Source: Chelatococcus sp. YT9
GTDB lineage: Bacteria > Pseudomonadota > Alphaproteobacteria > Rhizobiales > Beijerinckiaceae
Length of the DNA: 64,000 nt
NCBI RefSeq assembly: GCF_018398315.1
Contig: NZ_JAHBRW010000001.1
Coordinates: 2,488,501-2,552,500 of the forward strand
Reading direction: 5' to 3'
Within the stretch, counting starts at the first letter, position 1. Each line of letters begins with the position of its first letter. Both the position numbers and the translations under genes were made by a program. A model generated the notes under the pieces. It searched no databases and had not been told where the DNA came from. It saw only the letters and a program-made list of their open reading frames with translations. Shown one piece after another: positions 15,489 through 23,177 of this stretch.

Positions 15489-16424
15489 ATGAGCTGGAAT
15501 CCCGCGCTCGTGCCTGGCTGCCCGGATGCCATCGGCGTCGACGCCATCGAGACGTTGATCATCCCGCGCGCACGCGACCTGGGCGGCTTCGAGGTGCGCC
15601 GGGCGCTGCCCGCGCCGAAGCGGCAGATGGTCGGGCCATTCATCTTCTTCGATCAAGCCGGCCCGGCTGAGTTTCTTACGGGGCAAGGCATTGATGTGCG
15701 CCCGCATCCCCATATCGGGCTCGGCACCGTGACTTATCTCTACCGGGGGGACTTTCATCATCGGGACAGTCTCGGCACCGATCAGATCATTCATCCGGGC
15801 GCGCTGAACTGGATGGTTGCGGGCCGGGGCGTCACGCATTCGGAGCGCACGTCGGCCGAGGGGCGCAGCGGGCCGCACAGCTTGTTTGGGATCCAGACAT
15901 GGGTGGCGTTACCGGACACGCACGAGGCCATGCTCCCCATGTTCGAGCATCACGGCAAGGACGCGTTGCCGACGCTTGAAAGCGACGGTGTGGCGCTCAG
16001 GCTGATCCTTGGAACAGCCTATGGCGAAAAGGCGCCCGCGACGCTCTTCTCTGAGACGTTCTATGCGGATGTCGCTCTGGAGGCAGGCGCACGCTTCCCG
16101 ATGCCGGAGGAGCACGAAGACAGGGGCATCTACATTGTCCAGGGTGCGATCTCCATAGCAGGGCAGACGTTCGAGGCCGGACGCATGATGGTGTTCCGCC
16201 CGGGGGACTCAATTACCGTGGCGGCTGGGGAGATGGGGGCGCGGCTCATGATTTTGGGTGGGGCGACGCTCAACGGCCCGCGCTACATCTGGTGGAATTT
16301 TGTCGCTTCCTCGAAGGAGAAGATCGAGGAGGCCAAAGCGCAATGGCGGGCCGAAAACTGGGGCAATGGTTTGTTCGACCTCCCAGCGGGTGACCGTGCC
16401 GAGCATATTCCCTTACCCGGTTGA
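15489..16424 (+). CDS. pirin family protein (cupin)
   Basis: 311 residues, close to typical pirin length. The N-terminal cupin has the metal-binding block DVRPHPHIGLGTVTYLYRG followed by GVTHSERT (three His and one Glu). The C-terminal cupin (GIYIVQGAISIAGQTF, MMVFRPGD) is complete and ends with the conserved NGPRYIWWNFV. Some pirins have quercetinase activity, others act in stress responses; the substrate here is unknown. The ATG is preceded by TTGGAGG. It stands alone between the attR scar and its own terminator. Confidence 0.93.
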   Translation: MSWNPALVPGCPDAIGVDAIETLIIPRARDLGGFEVRRALPAPKRQMVGPFIFFDQAGPAEFLTGQGIDVRPHPHIGLGTVTYLYRGDFHHRDSLGTDQIIHPGALNWMVAGRGVTHSERTSAEGRSGPHSLFGIQTWVALPDTHEAMLPMFEHHGKDALPTLESDGVALRLILGTAYGEKAPATLFSETFYADVALEAGARFPMPEEHEDRGIYIVQGAISIAGQTFEAGRMMVFRPGDSITVAAGEMGARLMILGGATLNGPRYIWWNFVASSKEKIEEAKAQWRAENWGNGLFDLPAGDRAEHIPLPG

Positions 16425-16453
16425 GGGGTGGCTTTGGAGCGCCTCCAAGCAAC

Positions 16454-16483
16454 AAAGGCCCCGCTTTGGCGGGGCTTTTATTT
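16454..16483 (+). terminator. rho-independent terminator after pirin
   Basis: A GC-rich stem (AAGCCCCGCC-like, GCCCCGC with GCGGGGC, 16459-16475) is followed directly by TTTTATTT. It lies 30 bases beyond the pirin stop codon. Confidence 0.85.
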
Positions 16484-16636
16484 GTAAGAAAGGTAATCTC
16501 TATTTGTAGACCGTAACGAAAGTCCATCAGGGGAATTTTCGAGACTTTAATTCTGTAGTTATTGCATCGTCGCAGTTTATTACAGAAAATTAATGGTCAT
16601 TCAGATCTTGTTCATTGTTCAAATGCTAAGCGTATT

Positions 16637-16652
16637 CTCCTTAGATAAGGAG
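16637..16652 (+). promoter_or_regulatory. palindrome covering the ribosome-binding site of the RcnB-like gene
   Basis: CTCCTTA (16637-16643) and TAAGGAG (16646-16652) are exact complements, and the second half is the Shine-Dalgarno site of the gene at 16659. In RNA, CUCCU could pair with AGGAG (5 bp, six-base loop) and mask it. It could equally be an operator in DNA. Confidence 0.45.
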
Positions 16653-16658
16653 TGCGTC

Positions 16659-17030
16659 ATGAAACGACTTTTTGCTGCTGCTGTCGCGATATGCTTCGTC
16701 TCGACCGGAGCTTTTGCGCAGGCGCCTGGCCACCACCGCGGCCCTGATCATGGCGGCAAGCCGGCCTATAGCACGCCGCGCCATCCGGCTCAGCAGCCGC
16801 GCGCTCACCACCCACACGCGCCGCGGCCTCATGTCCAGCGCCATCAGCCGCCGCGTTGGCAGAAAGGCCACCGCCTCCCGCCCGCCTATCGGGGGCATGT
16901 GGTGCGCGATTATGGCCGGTACAACCTGCGCCGTCCGCCGCGTGGGTACAATTGGGTCCGCGTCGACAACAACTATCTCCTGATCGCGACCGCAACCGGT
17001 CTGATCTCGTCGATCATTGCTGGGCGATAG
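16659..17030 (+). CDS. RcnB-like periplasmic protein, His/Pro-rich
   Basis: 123 residues. The signal peptide is about residues 1-20 (ending AFAQ). Then a His/Pro/Arg-rich linker of about 50 residues (HHRGPDHGGKPAYSTPRHPA and similar) leads into a conserved C-terminal block with VVRDYGRYNLRRPPRGYNWV and RVDNNYLLIATATGLI. This C-terminal block is the RcnB domain, which in E. coli helps nickel/cobalt homeostasis. The His-rich linker suits metal binding. An unusually good SD (TAAGGAG) is embedded in a palindrome. Stands alone. Confidence 0.88.
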   Translation: MKRLFAAAVAICFVSTGAFAQAPGHHRGPDHGGKPAYSTPRHPAQQPRAHHPHAPRPHVQRHQPPRWQKGHRLPPAYRGHVVRDYGRYNLRRPPRGYNWVRVDNNYLLIATATGLISSIIAGR

Positions 17031-17099
17031 CTGGCGTGGCGCATCCGTGCGCAGGCCGGTGAGGCGAGGGTTATGAACGTCGCCCGCCGGCCAACGCGC

Positions 17100-17318
17100 T
17101 TATTTCGCGTAAGATGCGAGGGCCTTCTGGCAGGCGGCGCTCAAATTGTCCTTCTGCTTGGCGAGACATTGATAGATTCGACCGCCGCCTGGTACCGTGC
17201 CACTGCAGAACTTTTTGTAGTCCGCCGCGCAGGCCGCTCTTTGTGATGCGGTTTGCGCCGTCGCCGGGCTGATGCAAAGCGTGAACGCCAGCAAGGCTGC
17301 ATATCTCACCACGGTCAT
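17100..17318 (-). CDS. small exported Cys-rich repeat protein
   Basis: 72 residues. Signal peptide is about residues 1-22 (SPATAQ). The mature part has the pattern C-x8-FC-x11-C-x10-C (CAADYKKFCSGTVPGGG, RIYQCLAKQKDNLSAACQKA), as in the cysteine-rich GLG1-like repeat used in short periplasmic proteins. Function unknown. The start at 17318 gives a proper signal peptide and has GGAG about 7 bases before it; the frame is open further upstream but without a plausible start. Confidence 0.75.
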   Translation of the reverse strand: MTVVRYAALLAFTLCISPATAQTASQRAACAADYKKFCSGTVPGGGRIYQCLAKQKDNLSAACQKALASYAK

Positions 17319-17397
17319 GCGCCGACTCCATATTCGCGATGGCTGTCCGACCATGATAGATCGGCCGATTAACAATCCTAGCGTCTACAAGCTTGTG

Positions 17398-17428
17398 ACA
17401 AAGAAAAGCCCCGGGCCGTGCCGGGGCT
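17398..17428 (-). terminator. rho-independent terminator of the glycine-zipper lipoprotein gene
   Basis: Read on the minus strand, AGCCCCGG (17428-17421) pairs with CCGGGGCT (17414-17407) and is followed by TTTCTTTGTC. It is about 50 bases past the stop codon at 17475. Confidence 0.8.
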
Positions 17429-17474
17429 GCTTCGTCCAACCTATGGACGGAATTCCACGACGGGAATGCGCGGC

Positions 17475-17774
17475 CTACCAGCAACCCCAGCGGTTGCAGC
17501 GATAATAGGGGTAATAGCGCGGCGCGGAGGCGGCGCCGATCACCGCGCCACCGATAACACCGGCAGCCGCGCCCAGTGCGACCGCGTTGGCGGCGTCTTG
17601 GGACTGTTGCCGATTACGGCTGTAGTTCACATTGGCGCAGCGTTCGAAAGCCCGCGTTCCCGGACGGAGGCCTGCCTCCTGACAGGTGAATTCCGCATCC
17701 ACCATGGAATCCTGGGCCGATTGGCAGCCCGCCACGGCAAGGGCCAGAAAGGCCGCAGTCAGAGCAATCCGCAT
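17475..17774 (-). CDS. glycine-zipper lipoprotein (99 aa)
   Basis: 99 residues. Signal peptide with lipobox (LAVAGC, lipid Cys17). Mature part has a Cys-containing segment (FTCQEAG, FERCANVN), then a glycine-zipper helix (ALGAAAGVIGGAVIGAASAP) and an aromatic end (YYPYYRCNRWGC). Such outer-membrane lipoproteins are common in Rhizobiales; the zipper probably oligomerises. A second one with the same architecture is at 49417. Start 17774 gives a complete signal sequence. Confidence 0.78.
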   Translation of the reverse strand: MRIALTAAFLALAVAGCQSAQDSMVDAEFTCQEAGLRPGTRAFERCANVNYSRNRQQSQDAANAVALGAAAGVIGGAVIGAASAPRYYPYYRCNRWGCW

Positions 17775-17835
17775 TACTACCCCGTCGGTTAACAAGCGAT
17801 GCATTCTTAATCATTGGTTAAGAACGGGGGGTCAA

Positions 17836-17862
17836 CAAAAAATAGACAGGAATTCCCTGTGT
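17836..17862 (-). terminator. terminator of the EamA transporter gene
   Basis: On the minus strand ACAGG (17860-17856) and CCTGT (17850-17846) form a 5-bp stem with a GAATT loop, then CTATTTTTTG. Short stem with a good U tract, 25 bases past the stop at 17887. Confidence 0.65.
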
Positions 17863-17886
17863 TTTCTTTGTTGGTTAACGCACGTC

Positions 17887-18840
17887 CTAGGAGGCCGTGT
17901 GCTTGCGACGTTCCCGGCTCGCGGTGTAGAGGCCGCTGGCCATGATGACCACAGCACCGATGATCGCCCATTGGTCTGGCATGTGATGAAAGGCAAAATA
18001 GCCGATAAGCCCGGACCAGAGGAGCTGCATGTAGGCTAGCGGCGCCAGCGTCGAAACGCGTGCTGCGTGGAAGGCGCCAATCACGAGAAAATGGGCCGAC
18101 ACGGTGGAGCCGCCCGCGATGAGGACCCAGAATAGGTCAGCGGGCGACGGTTGCACCCAGCCGAAGGGTAGAAGCAGGGTTGTCAGGGCAAAGCCCATGC
18201 AGGAGGCATAGATCAATGCGGTGAGCGCCCCGTCGCGGCCACTCGTCATGCGCGTGGCAATGAGAGCTGTGGCCCAGCATGTTGCGCTGCCCAGGGGAAG
18301 GAGCGCCGCCATCCCGAGATTGCCAGATCCCGGCCGAACAACGATGAGCACGCCGATGAAGCCAACCACAATGGCCGCCCAGCGTCGCCAGCCAACTTTC
18401 TCTCCGAGGATCGGAATGGCAAGCGCCGTAACGAGCAAGGGCGAGACGAAGGAGATGGATGTTGCCTCGGCGATGGGCAGGAAGCTCATCGCTGTTACGA
18501 AAAGCACCGTCGAACCGGTAATGCCGATCCCGCGAGCCAGTTGGATGTGGGGGCAGCGTGAGCGAAACGCCGACCAGTCGCGGCGTAGCACCGTGATGAG
18601 CAGGACGACAGCGGCGAACACGCCGAAGCGCATCCATGAGATCTGGAAGGCCGGCAGAGTTTCCGTGAGATATTTCGACGTCCCGTCGCCGATGGAAAAC
18701 AGGATCAAGGCCAGCGAAAACAAGATGATGCCGCGGACCGAACTGTCCCGTTTCGGCGCGGATGCGTGGGGAGACGCGGTATCGATCCCAGGTGACGCTT
18801 CGGGGAGGGGCTTCTCGGCAGGCGCTACAAGCGTCGACAC
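17887..18840 (-). CDS. DMT superfamily permease (EamA domain)
   Basis: 317 residues with ten hydrophobic segments in two EamA repeats, after a 35-residue polar N-terminal tail (ASPGIDTASPHASAPKRDSS). Typical blocks are the RFGVFAAVVLL segment, then SFLPIAEATSISFVSPLLVT, LGEKVGWRRWAAIVVGFIGV and the second-repeat APLAYMQLLWSGLIGY. Such permeases export or import amino acids, nucleosides or sugars; no substrate can be read from the sequence. A second EamA permease is at 23178. Confidence 0.9.
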   Translation of the reverse strand: MSTLVAPAEKPLPEASPGIDTASPHASAPKRDSSVRGIILFSLALILFSIGDGTSKYLTETLPAFQISWMRFGVFAAVVLLITVLRRDWSAFRSRCPHIQLARGIGITGSTVLFVTAMSFLPIAEATSISFVSPLLVTALAIPILGEKVGWRRWAAIVVGFIGVLIVVRPGSGNLGMAALLPLGSATCWATALIATRMTSGRDGALTALIYASCMGFALTTLLLPFGWVQPSPADLFWVLIAGGSTVSAHFLVIGAFHAARVSTLAPLAYMQLLWSGLIGYFAFHHMPDQWAIIGAVVIMASGLYTASRERRKHTAS

Positions 18841-19060
18841 GTCGATTGTCTCTTATCTGTTGCTTGATACCTCAATAGCATGCGGCCAGATGGGCGCCAG
18901 AGGGGCTGGCGCATCGCACGGTTGCCCCACCCGCAGGTCTCGGCGCACCTGAGCCTCCTGGCGGAGTGCCGCGCCGCCAGCGGGAAAAGCAAGGCTGATC
19001 AAACAAAAAAGACTTGAGAATCCACCAAAAGACTATCCGTTGGATTTCACGCACAAAACA

Positions 19061-19123
19061 CTTGTGCAAACGCGAGACTCACGTCCTACTATCACTGTCG
19101 TCAACTATTGAAAGGAGGTGATC
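19061..19123 (+). promoter_or_regulatory. promoter candidate and 14-base perfect anti-16S ribosome-binding site
   Basis: A possible promoter has TTGTGC at 19061 and TACTAT near 19086. GAAAGGAGGTGATC at 19110-19123 is a perfect complement of the conserved 3' end of 16S rRNA (GATCACCTCCTTTC). It precedes a GTG at 19126 at normal spacing. Such full-length complementarity is much longer than a normal Shine-Dalgarno site. Confidence 0.6.
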
Positions 19124-19125
19124 TG

Positions 19126-19209
19126 GTGTCTCATTGTCATTTGTCGAGGCCTAGTTTCTCCTTGATGATGCTGGCTTATTCGACAAAGGGGCAAACCCAA
19201 GCGCGCTGA
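19126..19209 (+). CDS. 27-residue peptide downstream of an extreme ribosome-binding site
   Basis: Starting with GTG the frame reads 27 codons (begins VSHCHLSRPSFSLMM, ends QTQAR) and stops with TGA. The distance from AGGAGG to GTG is 7 bases, which is ideal. A strong hairpin (19220-19250) follows after 10 bases. Small size prevents any homology claim. The complete unit of promoter candidate, SD, short frame and hairpin argues that a short RNA and peptide are made. Confidence 0.5.
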   Translation: MSHCHLSRPSFSLMMLAYSTKGQTQAR

Positions 19210-19219
19210 TATAGCGCAA

Positions 19220-19250
19220 GGCGCGGGGAGACGATTTCGTCCCCCGCGCC
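19220..19250 (+). terminator. strong hairpin after the 27-codon frame
   Basis: GGCGCGGGG (19220-19228) pairs with CCCCGCGCC (19242-19250), extended by GACGA with TCGTC. There is no run of T after it on the plus strand, so terminator activity is inferred from the stem strength (14 bp). It also sits at the end of the opposing gene at 19259. Confidence 0.55.
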
Positions 19251-19258
19251 AACTCGTT

Positions 19259-20335
19259 TCAGAGCGGGTTTTCTGCTGAGAAGCCGACGAGTGTGAGAGA
19301 TGACCCGTCTTCGAAGCTCATCAGCGTCTGCTGGGTGTAGTCCGCGTCCAGCAGGGTGAGCGTGATATCTCTTCCGCCCATGTCGAGGTCGAGCGGGGTA
19401 TCGAGGGGTTGGAACTGCTGCAGGACCGCTTTCCCTTCGTCCACACTCCAAATGACCCCATCCCGCGACGCGACGACGATCGCTGAGTCCGTGGTGACCA
19501 ACGGCGCTGCCGCTTCGGTCTTTTCAGCAACCGGTTCCGCTGGCGATGCGGATTGCTCAGCCTCCTTGGCTAAAACCTTCGTGGGTTCATGCGCCTGCCG
19601 CTCGACGGACGCCGTCATGGGGGCGGGCGCTTCGGCGGCCGCGGGCTGACGTTCAATAGTTTTCGGCGCGGCGGGAGCCTCAGGTACGTCGATGACCTCA
19701 CGGGCCTCATGGCGCACATCGACCGGCAGGAGCGGTGACAGCGGCAGGTGGGACGACTCTTGCCTAGGCTCCAGGGTCTCGATCGGCTCGCTCCGCGCCG
19801 GATTATCACTGAAGAACAGCTGCCCCAAGCTATCTGCCACCTCGTGAGCGACTTCGACCACATGCAGGAGGGTAATCGCGGGTACGACGCCGATATGTTC
19901 CGGCAGGCCGCTATGTTGGTTGACGATCAGCGGCGCCCACCATGCGGCGTCCGCATCCGGCAGGTGGAGCGCGGCCATTGCGATGACCGTGGCGAGAAGC
20001 ACATTCTGATTGCTCAGCAAGCCATCCCTGGCGAGGCCGAACGAGCGGAGGCCGTCGAGCAGCCTGGCAAGCAGCCGCTTGATGTCACGCCCGCGGACGA
20101 CGTCCGCGAATGCGAGGCTTGCGACAACGAACTCGCCATCGATATGGGCGACGTGAGCGATGACGTCGTCGAATTCGTTCAGTACCGCGATCCAGTGATC
20201 GCCTTCGTCCGTCGTGCCGCGGTCAATGCGAACAGGGATGCCTGCCTGGGCGAGTGCTTCCTCGACGTAATAGAGGTTCGCGAGGCCTTGGTTCTGGGCC
20301 TTGGCCATAGGGAATCTGTGCACGGACGATGTCAT
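19259..20335 (-). CDS. hypothetical protein (358 aa) with proline/alanine-rich linker
   Basis: 358 residues. The N-terminal half (about 1-200) is a compact domain beginning NQGLANLYYVEEALAQAGIP with conserved-looking EFDDVIAHVAHIDGEFVVAS and RDIKRLLARLLDGLRSFGLA. A Pro/Ala/Glu-rich disordered linker (about 225-300) follows, and then a short C-terminal beta-rich domain (SFEDGSSLTLVGFSAENPL at the end). No signal peptide or membrane segment. No family recognised; it resembles hypothetical proteins of Rhizobiales. Start chosen at ATG 20335; a second ATG lies 7 codons further in. Confidence 0.7.
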   Translation of the reverse strand: MTSSVHRFPMAKAQNQGLANLYYVEEALAQAGIPVRIDRGTTDEGDHWIAVLNEFDDVIAHVAHIDGEFVVASLAFADVVRGRDIKRLLARLLDGLRSFGLARDGLLSNQNVLLATVIAMAALHLPDADAAWWAPLIVNQHSGLPEHIGVVPAITLLHVVEVAHEVADSLGQLFFSDNPARSEPIETLEPRQESSHLPLSPLLPVDVRHEAREVIDVPEAPAAPKTIERQPAAAEAPAPMTASVERQAHEPTKVLAKEAEQSASPAEPVAEKTEAAAPLVTTDSAIVVASRDGVIWSVDEGKAVLQQFQPLDTPLDLDMGGRDITLTLLDADYTQQTLMSFEDGSSLTLVGFSAENPL

Positions 20336-20381
20336 GCGGAATTCATGCCATGACGCCCGAATCTTGTGAAGATAGAAGACA

Positions 20382-20546
20382 CTATGTCCGCCCGTTGAAG
20401 AGCTTTTCAAGGGGGGCGCCGATGGTCTGGCGCCAGCCTTTGCCCGGCTCGTCGCCCGCACCGCCCCAGGAAGGCGCCGCTGACCAAGGGCCGCCGTGAC
20501 TCGGGGGGTTGACGCGGCTCCGCGGGTCGTTGCTTATCCCAGGCAT
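20382..20546 (-). CDS. short basic hypothetical protein (54 aa)
   Basis: 54 residues ([19 protein letters not shown] ... [18 protein letters not shown]), Gly/Pro/Trp-rich. It fills the gap between the genes at 19259 and 20545 and reads like a small conserved protein, not like a shadow, but no family is recognised. Its start would overlap the divergent UPF0178 start by two bases, which is unusual and lowers confidence. Confidence 0.38.
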   Translation of the reverse strand: MPGISNDPRSRVNPPSHGGPWSAAPSWGGAGDEPGKGWRQTIGAPLEKLFNGRT

Positions 20547-21012
20547 GGATGCTCCTTCCCCGATCATCGTCTATGTCGACGCGGACTCCTGTCCGGTCAA
20601 AGACGAGGTTTACAAGGTCGCGCAACGGCGTGGCGTCCACGTGATCGTGGTTGCAAACAGCTTCATTGCTGTGCCGCGCGAGCCCTGGATCGAGCGAGTC
20701 ATCGTTGGGTCCGGGCTCGATGTCGCGGATGATTGGATCGCAGAACGCGCCGGGCCGCTGAGCGTCGTGGTGACGGCCGACGTGCCGCTTGCCAGCCGCT
20801 GCGTGAAGTCCGGAGCTGCGGTCATCGCCCCTACCGGACGCGCCTTCACCGAGGCATCCATAGGCATGGCGCTGGCCACGCGTGATCTGATGACGGATCT
20901 GCGATCGGCGGGCGCTGTCACAAGCGGCCCGAAGCCCTTCTCCGCGCGGGATCGCTCCAGTTTTCTCTCGGCGCTCGATCTGGCGATCGTCAGGCTGCAG
21001 CGGCCGCGATAA
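20545..21012 (+). CDS. UPF0178 (DUF188/YaiI) family protein
   Basis: 155 residues, usual family length (about 150). Signature blocks are [79 protein letters not shown] and a C-terminal [18 protein letters not shown]. The family has the PIN-like/Nyn-like core with several conserved Asp residues and no proven function. The ATG at 20545 (MDAPSP) is chosen as the family start. Confidence 0.92.
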   Translation: MDAPSPIIVYVDADSCPVKDEVYKVAQRRGVHVIVVANSFIAVPREPWIERVIVGSGLDVADDWIAERAGPLSVVVTADVPLASRCVKSGAAVIAPTGRAFTEASIGMALATRDLMTDLRSAGAVTSGPKPFSARDRSSFLSALDLAIVRLQRPR

Positions 21013-21181
21013 TTCTCCGATTCTGAGTTTCGATGGGGACAGCCATCTCATGCCGAACCCCAGCGGTTGCCTTGGGGTGGACACCGAGCAAACATGGCTT
21101 ATGGCAAACATGGCCTGTGCATGTGTGGCGGGGCCTGTCCGGGGCAGCCAGGCGAGCCTTGCCGTCTTTGGGGATGTGTCG

Positions 21182-22168
21182 ATGCGAATTCTCATTCTGG
21201 GTGCGGCTGGCATGGTGGGCCGCAAATTGACAGCACGGCTGGTGGCTGATGGTCATCTCGGCAACAAACCCATCGACAGCCTCCTGCTCGTGGACGTCGT
21301 CGAGCCTGAGGTTCCCGTTGGCTTTGCAGGCGAATGCGTGGTCAAGGCCGTCGACATAGCGGCGCCGGGCGTGGCGGAAGCGCTGATCGCGCGGCGGCCG
21401 GATGTTGTCTTCCACCTCGCGGCGATCGTCTCGGGCGAGGCTGAGGTTGATTTCGACAAGGGGTACCGCATCAATCTCGATGGAACGCGCGCGCTATTCG
21501 ACGCCATCCGCCTCGAGGCCCGGGACGGCGCCTACTTCCCGCGCGTGGTCTTCACATCATCAATCGCCGTGTTCGGCGCCCCCTTCCCGGATGTCATTCC
21601 CGACGATTTCCTGACTGCGCCACTGACGAGCTACGGCACGCAGAAAGCCATAGGGGAGCTTCTGCTCTCCGACTATTCCCGTCGTGGCATCTTCGATGGC
21701 ATCGGTATCCGCCTGCCGACAATCTGCATTCGCCCGGGCAAGCCGAACAAGGCGGCATCAGGCTTTTTCTCCAACATTCTTCGTGAGCCGCTGGCTGGCC
21801 AGGAAGCGATCCTTCCGGTCGCTGAGGATGTCGTCCACTGGCATGCGAGCCCCCGGTCGGCCGTCGGCTTTCTCATTCGCGCCGCCACGATGGATCTCGT
21901 CGCGCTGGGCTGGCGCCGCAATGTCACCATGCCGGGCCTGGCGGCTTCCGTCGGCGAGCAGATCGAGGCCCTGCGGCGAGTCGCCGGCGACAAGGCCGTC
22001 AAGTTGATCCGGCGAGAGCCCGACCCGCTTATCCGCAAGATGGTCGGCGGCTGGCCAACGGCCTTTGAGGCACGCCGCGCGGAGGCGCTTGGCTTCACGG
22101 CCGAGGCCTCATTCGATGAGATCATCCGCATTCATATCGAGGATGAGCTTGGTGGGAAAATTCCCTAA
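21182..22168 (+). CDS. SDR-family oxidoreductase, D-erythronate dehydrogenase (DenD) type
   Basis: 328 residues. NAD(P)-binding G-x-x-G-x-x-G motif near the N terminus (LILGAAGMVGRKL), then VVFHLAAIVSGEAEVDFDKG, TSSIAVFGAPF, and the catalytic Tyr-x3-Lys in SYGTQKAIGELLL. The stretch GIGIRLPTICIRPGKPNKAA and the C-terminal AFEARRAEALGFTAE are typical of the DenD/extended-SDR group that oxidises D-erythronate at C2. Substrate is inferred from family resemblance. The ATG at 21182 is preceded by a weak ribosome-binding site. The GntR and AraD1-type genes nearby fit an acid-sugar context. Confidence 0.88.
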   Translation: MRILILGAAGMVGRKLTARLVADGHLGNKPIDSLLLVDVVEPEVPVGFAGECVVKAVDIAAPGVAEALIARRPDVVFHLAAIVSGEAEVDFDKGYRINLDGTRALFDAIRLEARDGAYFPRVVFTSSIAVFGAPFPDVIPDDFLTAPLTSYGTQKAIGELLLSDYSRRGIFDGIGIRLPTICIRPGKPNKAASGFFSNILREPLAGQEAILPVAEDVVHWHASPRSAVGFLIRAATMDLVALGWRRNVTMPGLAASVGEQIEALRRVAGDKAVKLIRREPDPLIRKMVGGWPTAFEARRAEALGFTAEASFDEIIRIHIEDELGGKIP

Positions 22169-22433
22169 CCTTGGTCCGACACGAGCATGGATGACGACAC
22201 CCTGCTCGTCGTGCCTCTCCCGATCTATCTGGGGCAGGGGGTTTGACACGCTTCTTTCACTTGAGGGCGGCCTGTCCAGACTCGCCTCTGTAGTAACATC
22301 CCAATCTTCATCGTCGCGTAATACTGAGCGCGATCCTGAAATATATCCTCATATATTAGCGTATTTTGCAATCAAAAGGCGCATTGACGACTTGTAATTT
22401 AAATATTAAATATTATTTCTCACAATAAATCTC
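22169..22433. other. AT-rich intergenic stretch preceding an orphan gene
   Basis: About 265 bases with sharply falling GC content, especially 22320-22430 with runs such as TTTAAATATTAAATATTATTT-like. No gene is supported. It probably carries the promoter of the following foreign-looking gene and marks the edge of a horizontally acquired insert. Confidence 0.5.
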
Positions 22434-23165
22434 ATGTTATTCCCGATTCAAGATTGGCGAATGCTAAAGCGCCCTCATTTAAATTTGAATATGCAGGGGG
22501 AGGTCAAGCTCTCTCGTAAAGGGACAGATATCAAAGATATATATGAGCAATTTCGGAGCGATGGCGTCGATTTTGTTCATGGCTCCAACAGCAGCAGCCT
22601 TCAAGGTGTAGCGCTGTTTCGCGCGCTGTTGCCTATGGAGTTGATCAATGGGACGGCGTGGTTTCATGGTCACGGCCTAGCATCCGGCGAGCGGTACTTC
22701 AGTTACAATGCGTTATTCAAGGATCCAAAAACTTTCCGGCTTTGTCCCTTATCGATCCGCAGCCGAATGGAATGGTTTAAGGATGCTTCAGGGCGTTGGC
22801 ATATGCATGAGTTCCCGGTCTTCCGAAAGCATGTAGATGTTGCCGCTAAGGGTGTAAGCGTAAACGCAACTGCAAATTTCAACGACTCCCTCTTTTACTC
22901 AGGGCTTAATACTGGCAAAGAAACGGAAATATTTCCGATATTGTATGGAATGAAACTGGATCGAACCGACCTTCATTTCTCTCATCCGGTCAGCGGCGAA
23001 ACGCTTCCACATCCTATCACACGCGAAGCGATATCGATTGACAAGATCCGCGCTATTTACGTCCCGGACAAACGGGTCGCTGAGGTCCGTTCTCAACTGG
23101 AGTTGCGTGGGCTGATCCGTCTCGGCAAGGCCGTGAAGGTGGGGCTTTGTTTTCAAATGACTTAG
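22434..23165 (+). CDS. orphan protein, AT-rich, possible ADP-ribosyltransferase-like fold
   Basis: 243 residues (start may be 22461). Base composition is much more AT-rich than both neighbours, a sign of transfer. Features that recall the mono-ADP-ribosyltransferase fold are DGVDFVHGSNSSSLQGVALF (H-G at residues 49-50, after a hydrophobic strand), GLASGERYFSYN (as in G-x-Y-F/A region) and a C-terminal IRAIYVPDKRVAEVRSQLEL, like the last strand and helix of such domains. The fold is a guess from pattern and not a family match. No signal peptide. No partner or immunity gene is evident, though its gene is convergent with the next gene. Confidence 0.65.
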   Translation: MLFPIQDWRMLKRPHLNLNMQGEVKLSRKGTDIKDIYEQFRSDGVDFVHGSNSSSLQGVALFRALLPMELINGTAWFHGHGLASGERYFSYNALFKDPKTFRLCPLSIRSRMEWFKDASGRWHMHEFPVFRKHVDVAAKGVSVNATANFNDSLFYSGLNTGKETEIFPILYGMKLDRTDLHFSHPVSGETLPHPITREAISIDKIRAIYVPDKRVAEVRSQLELRGLIRLGKAVKVGLCFQMT

Positions 23166-23177
23166 CGACCGCTGGCG

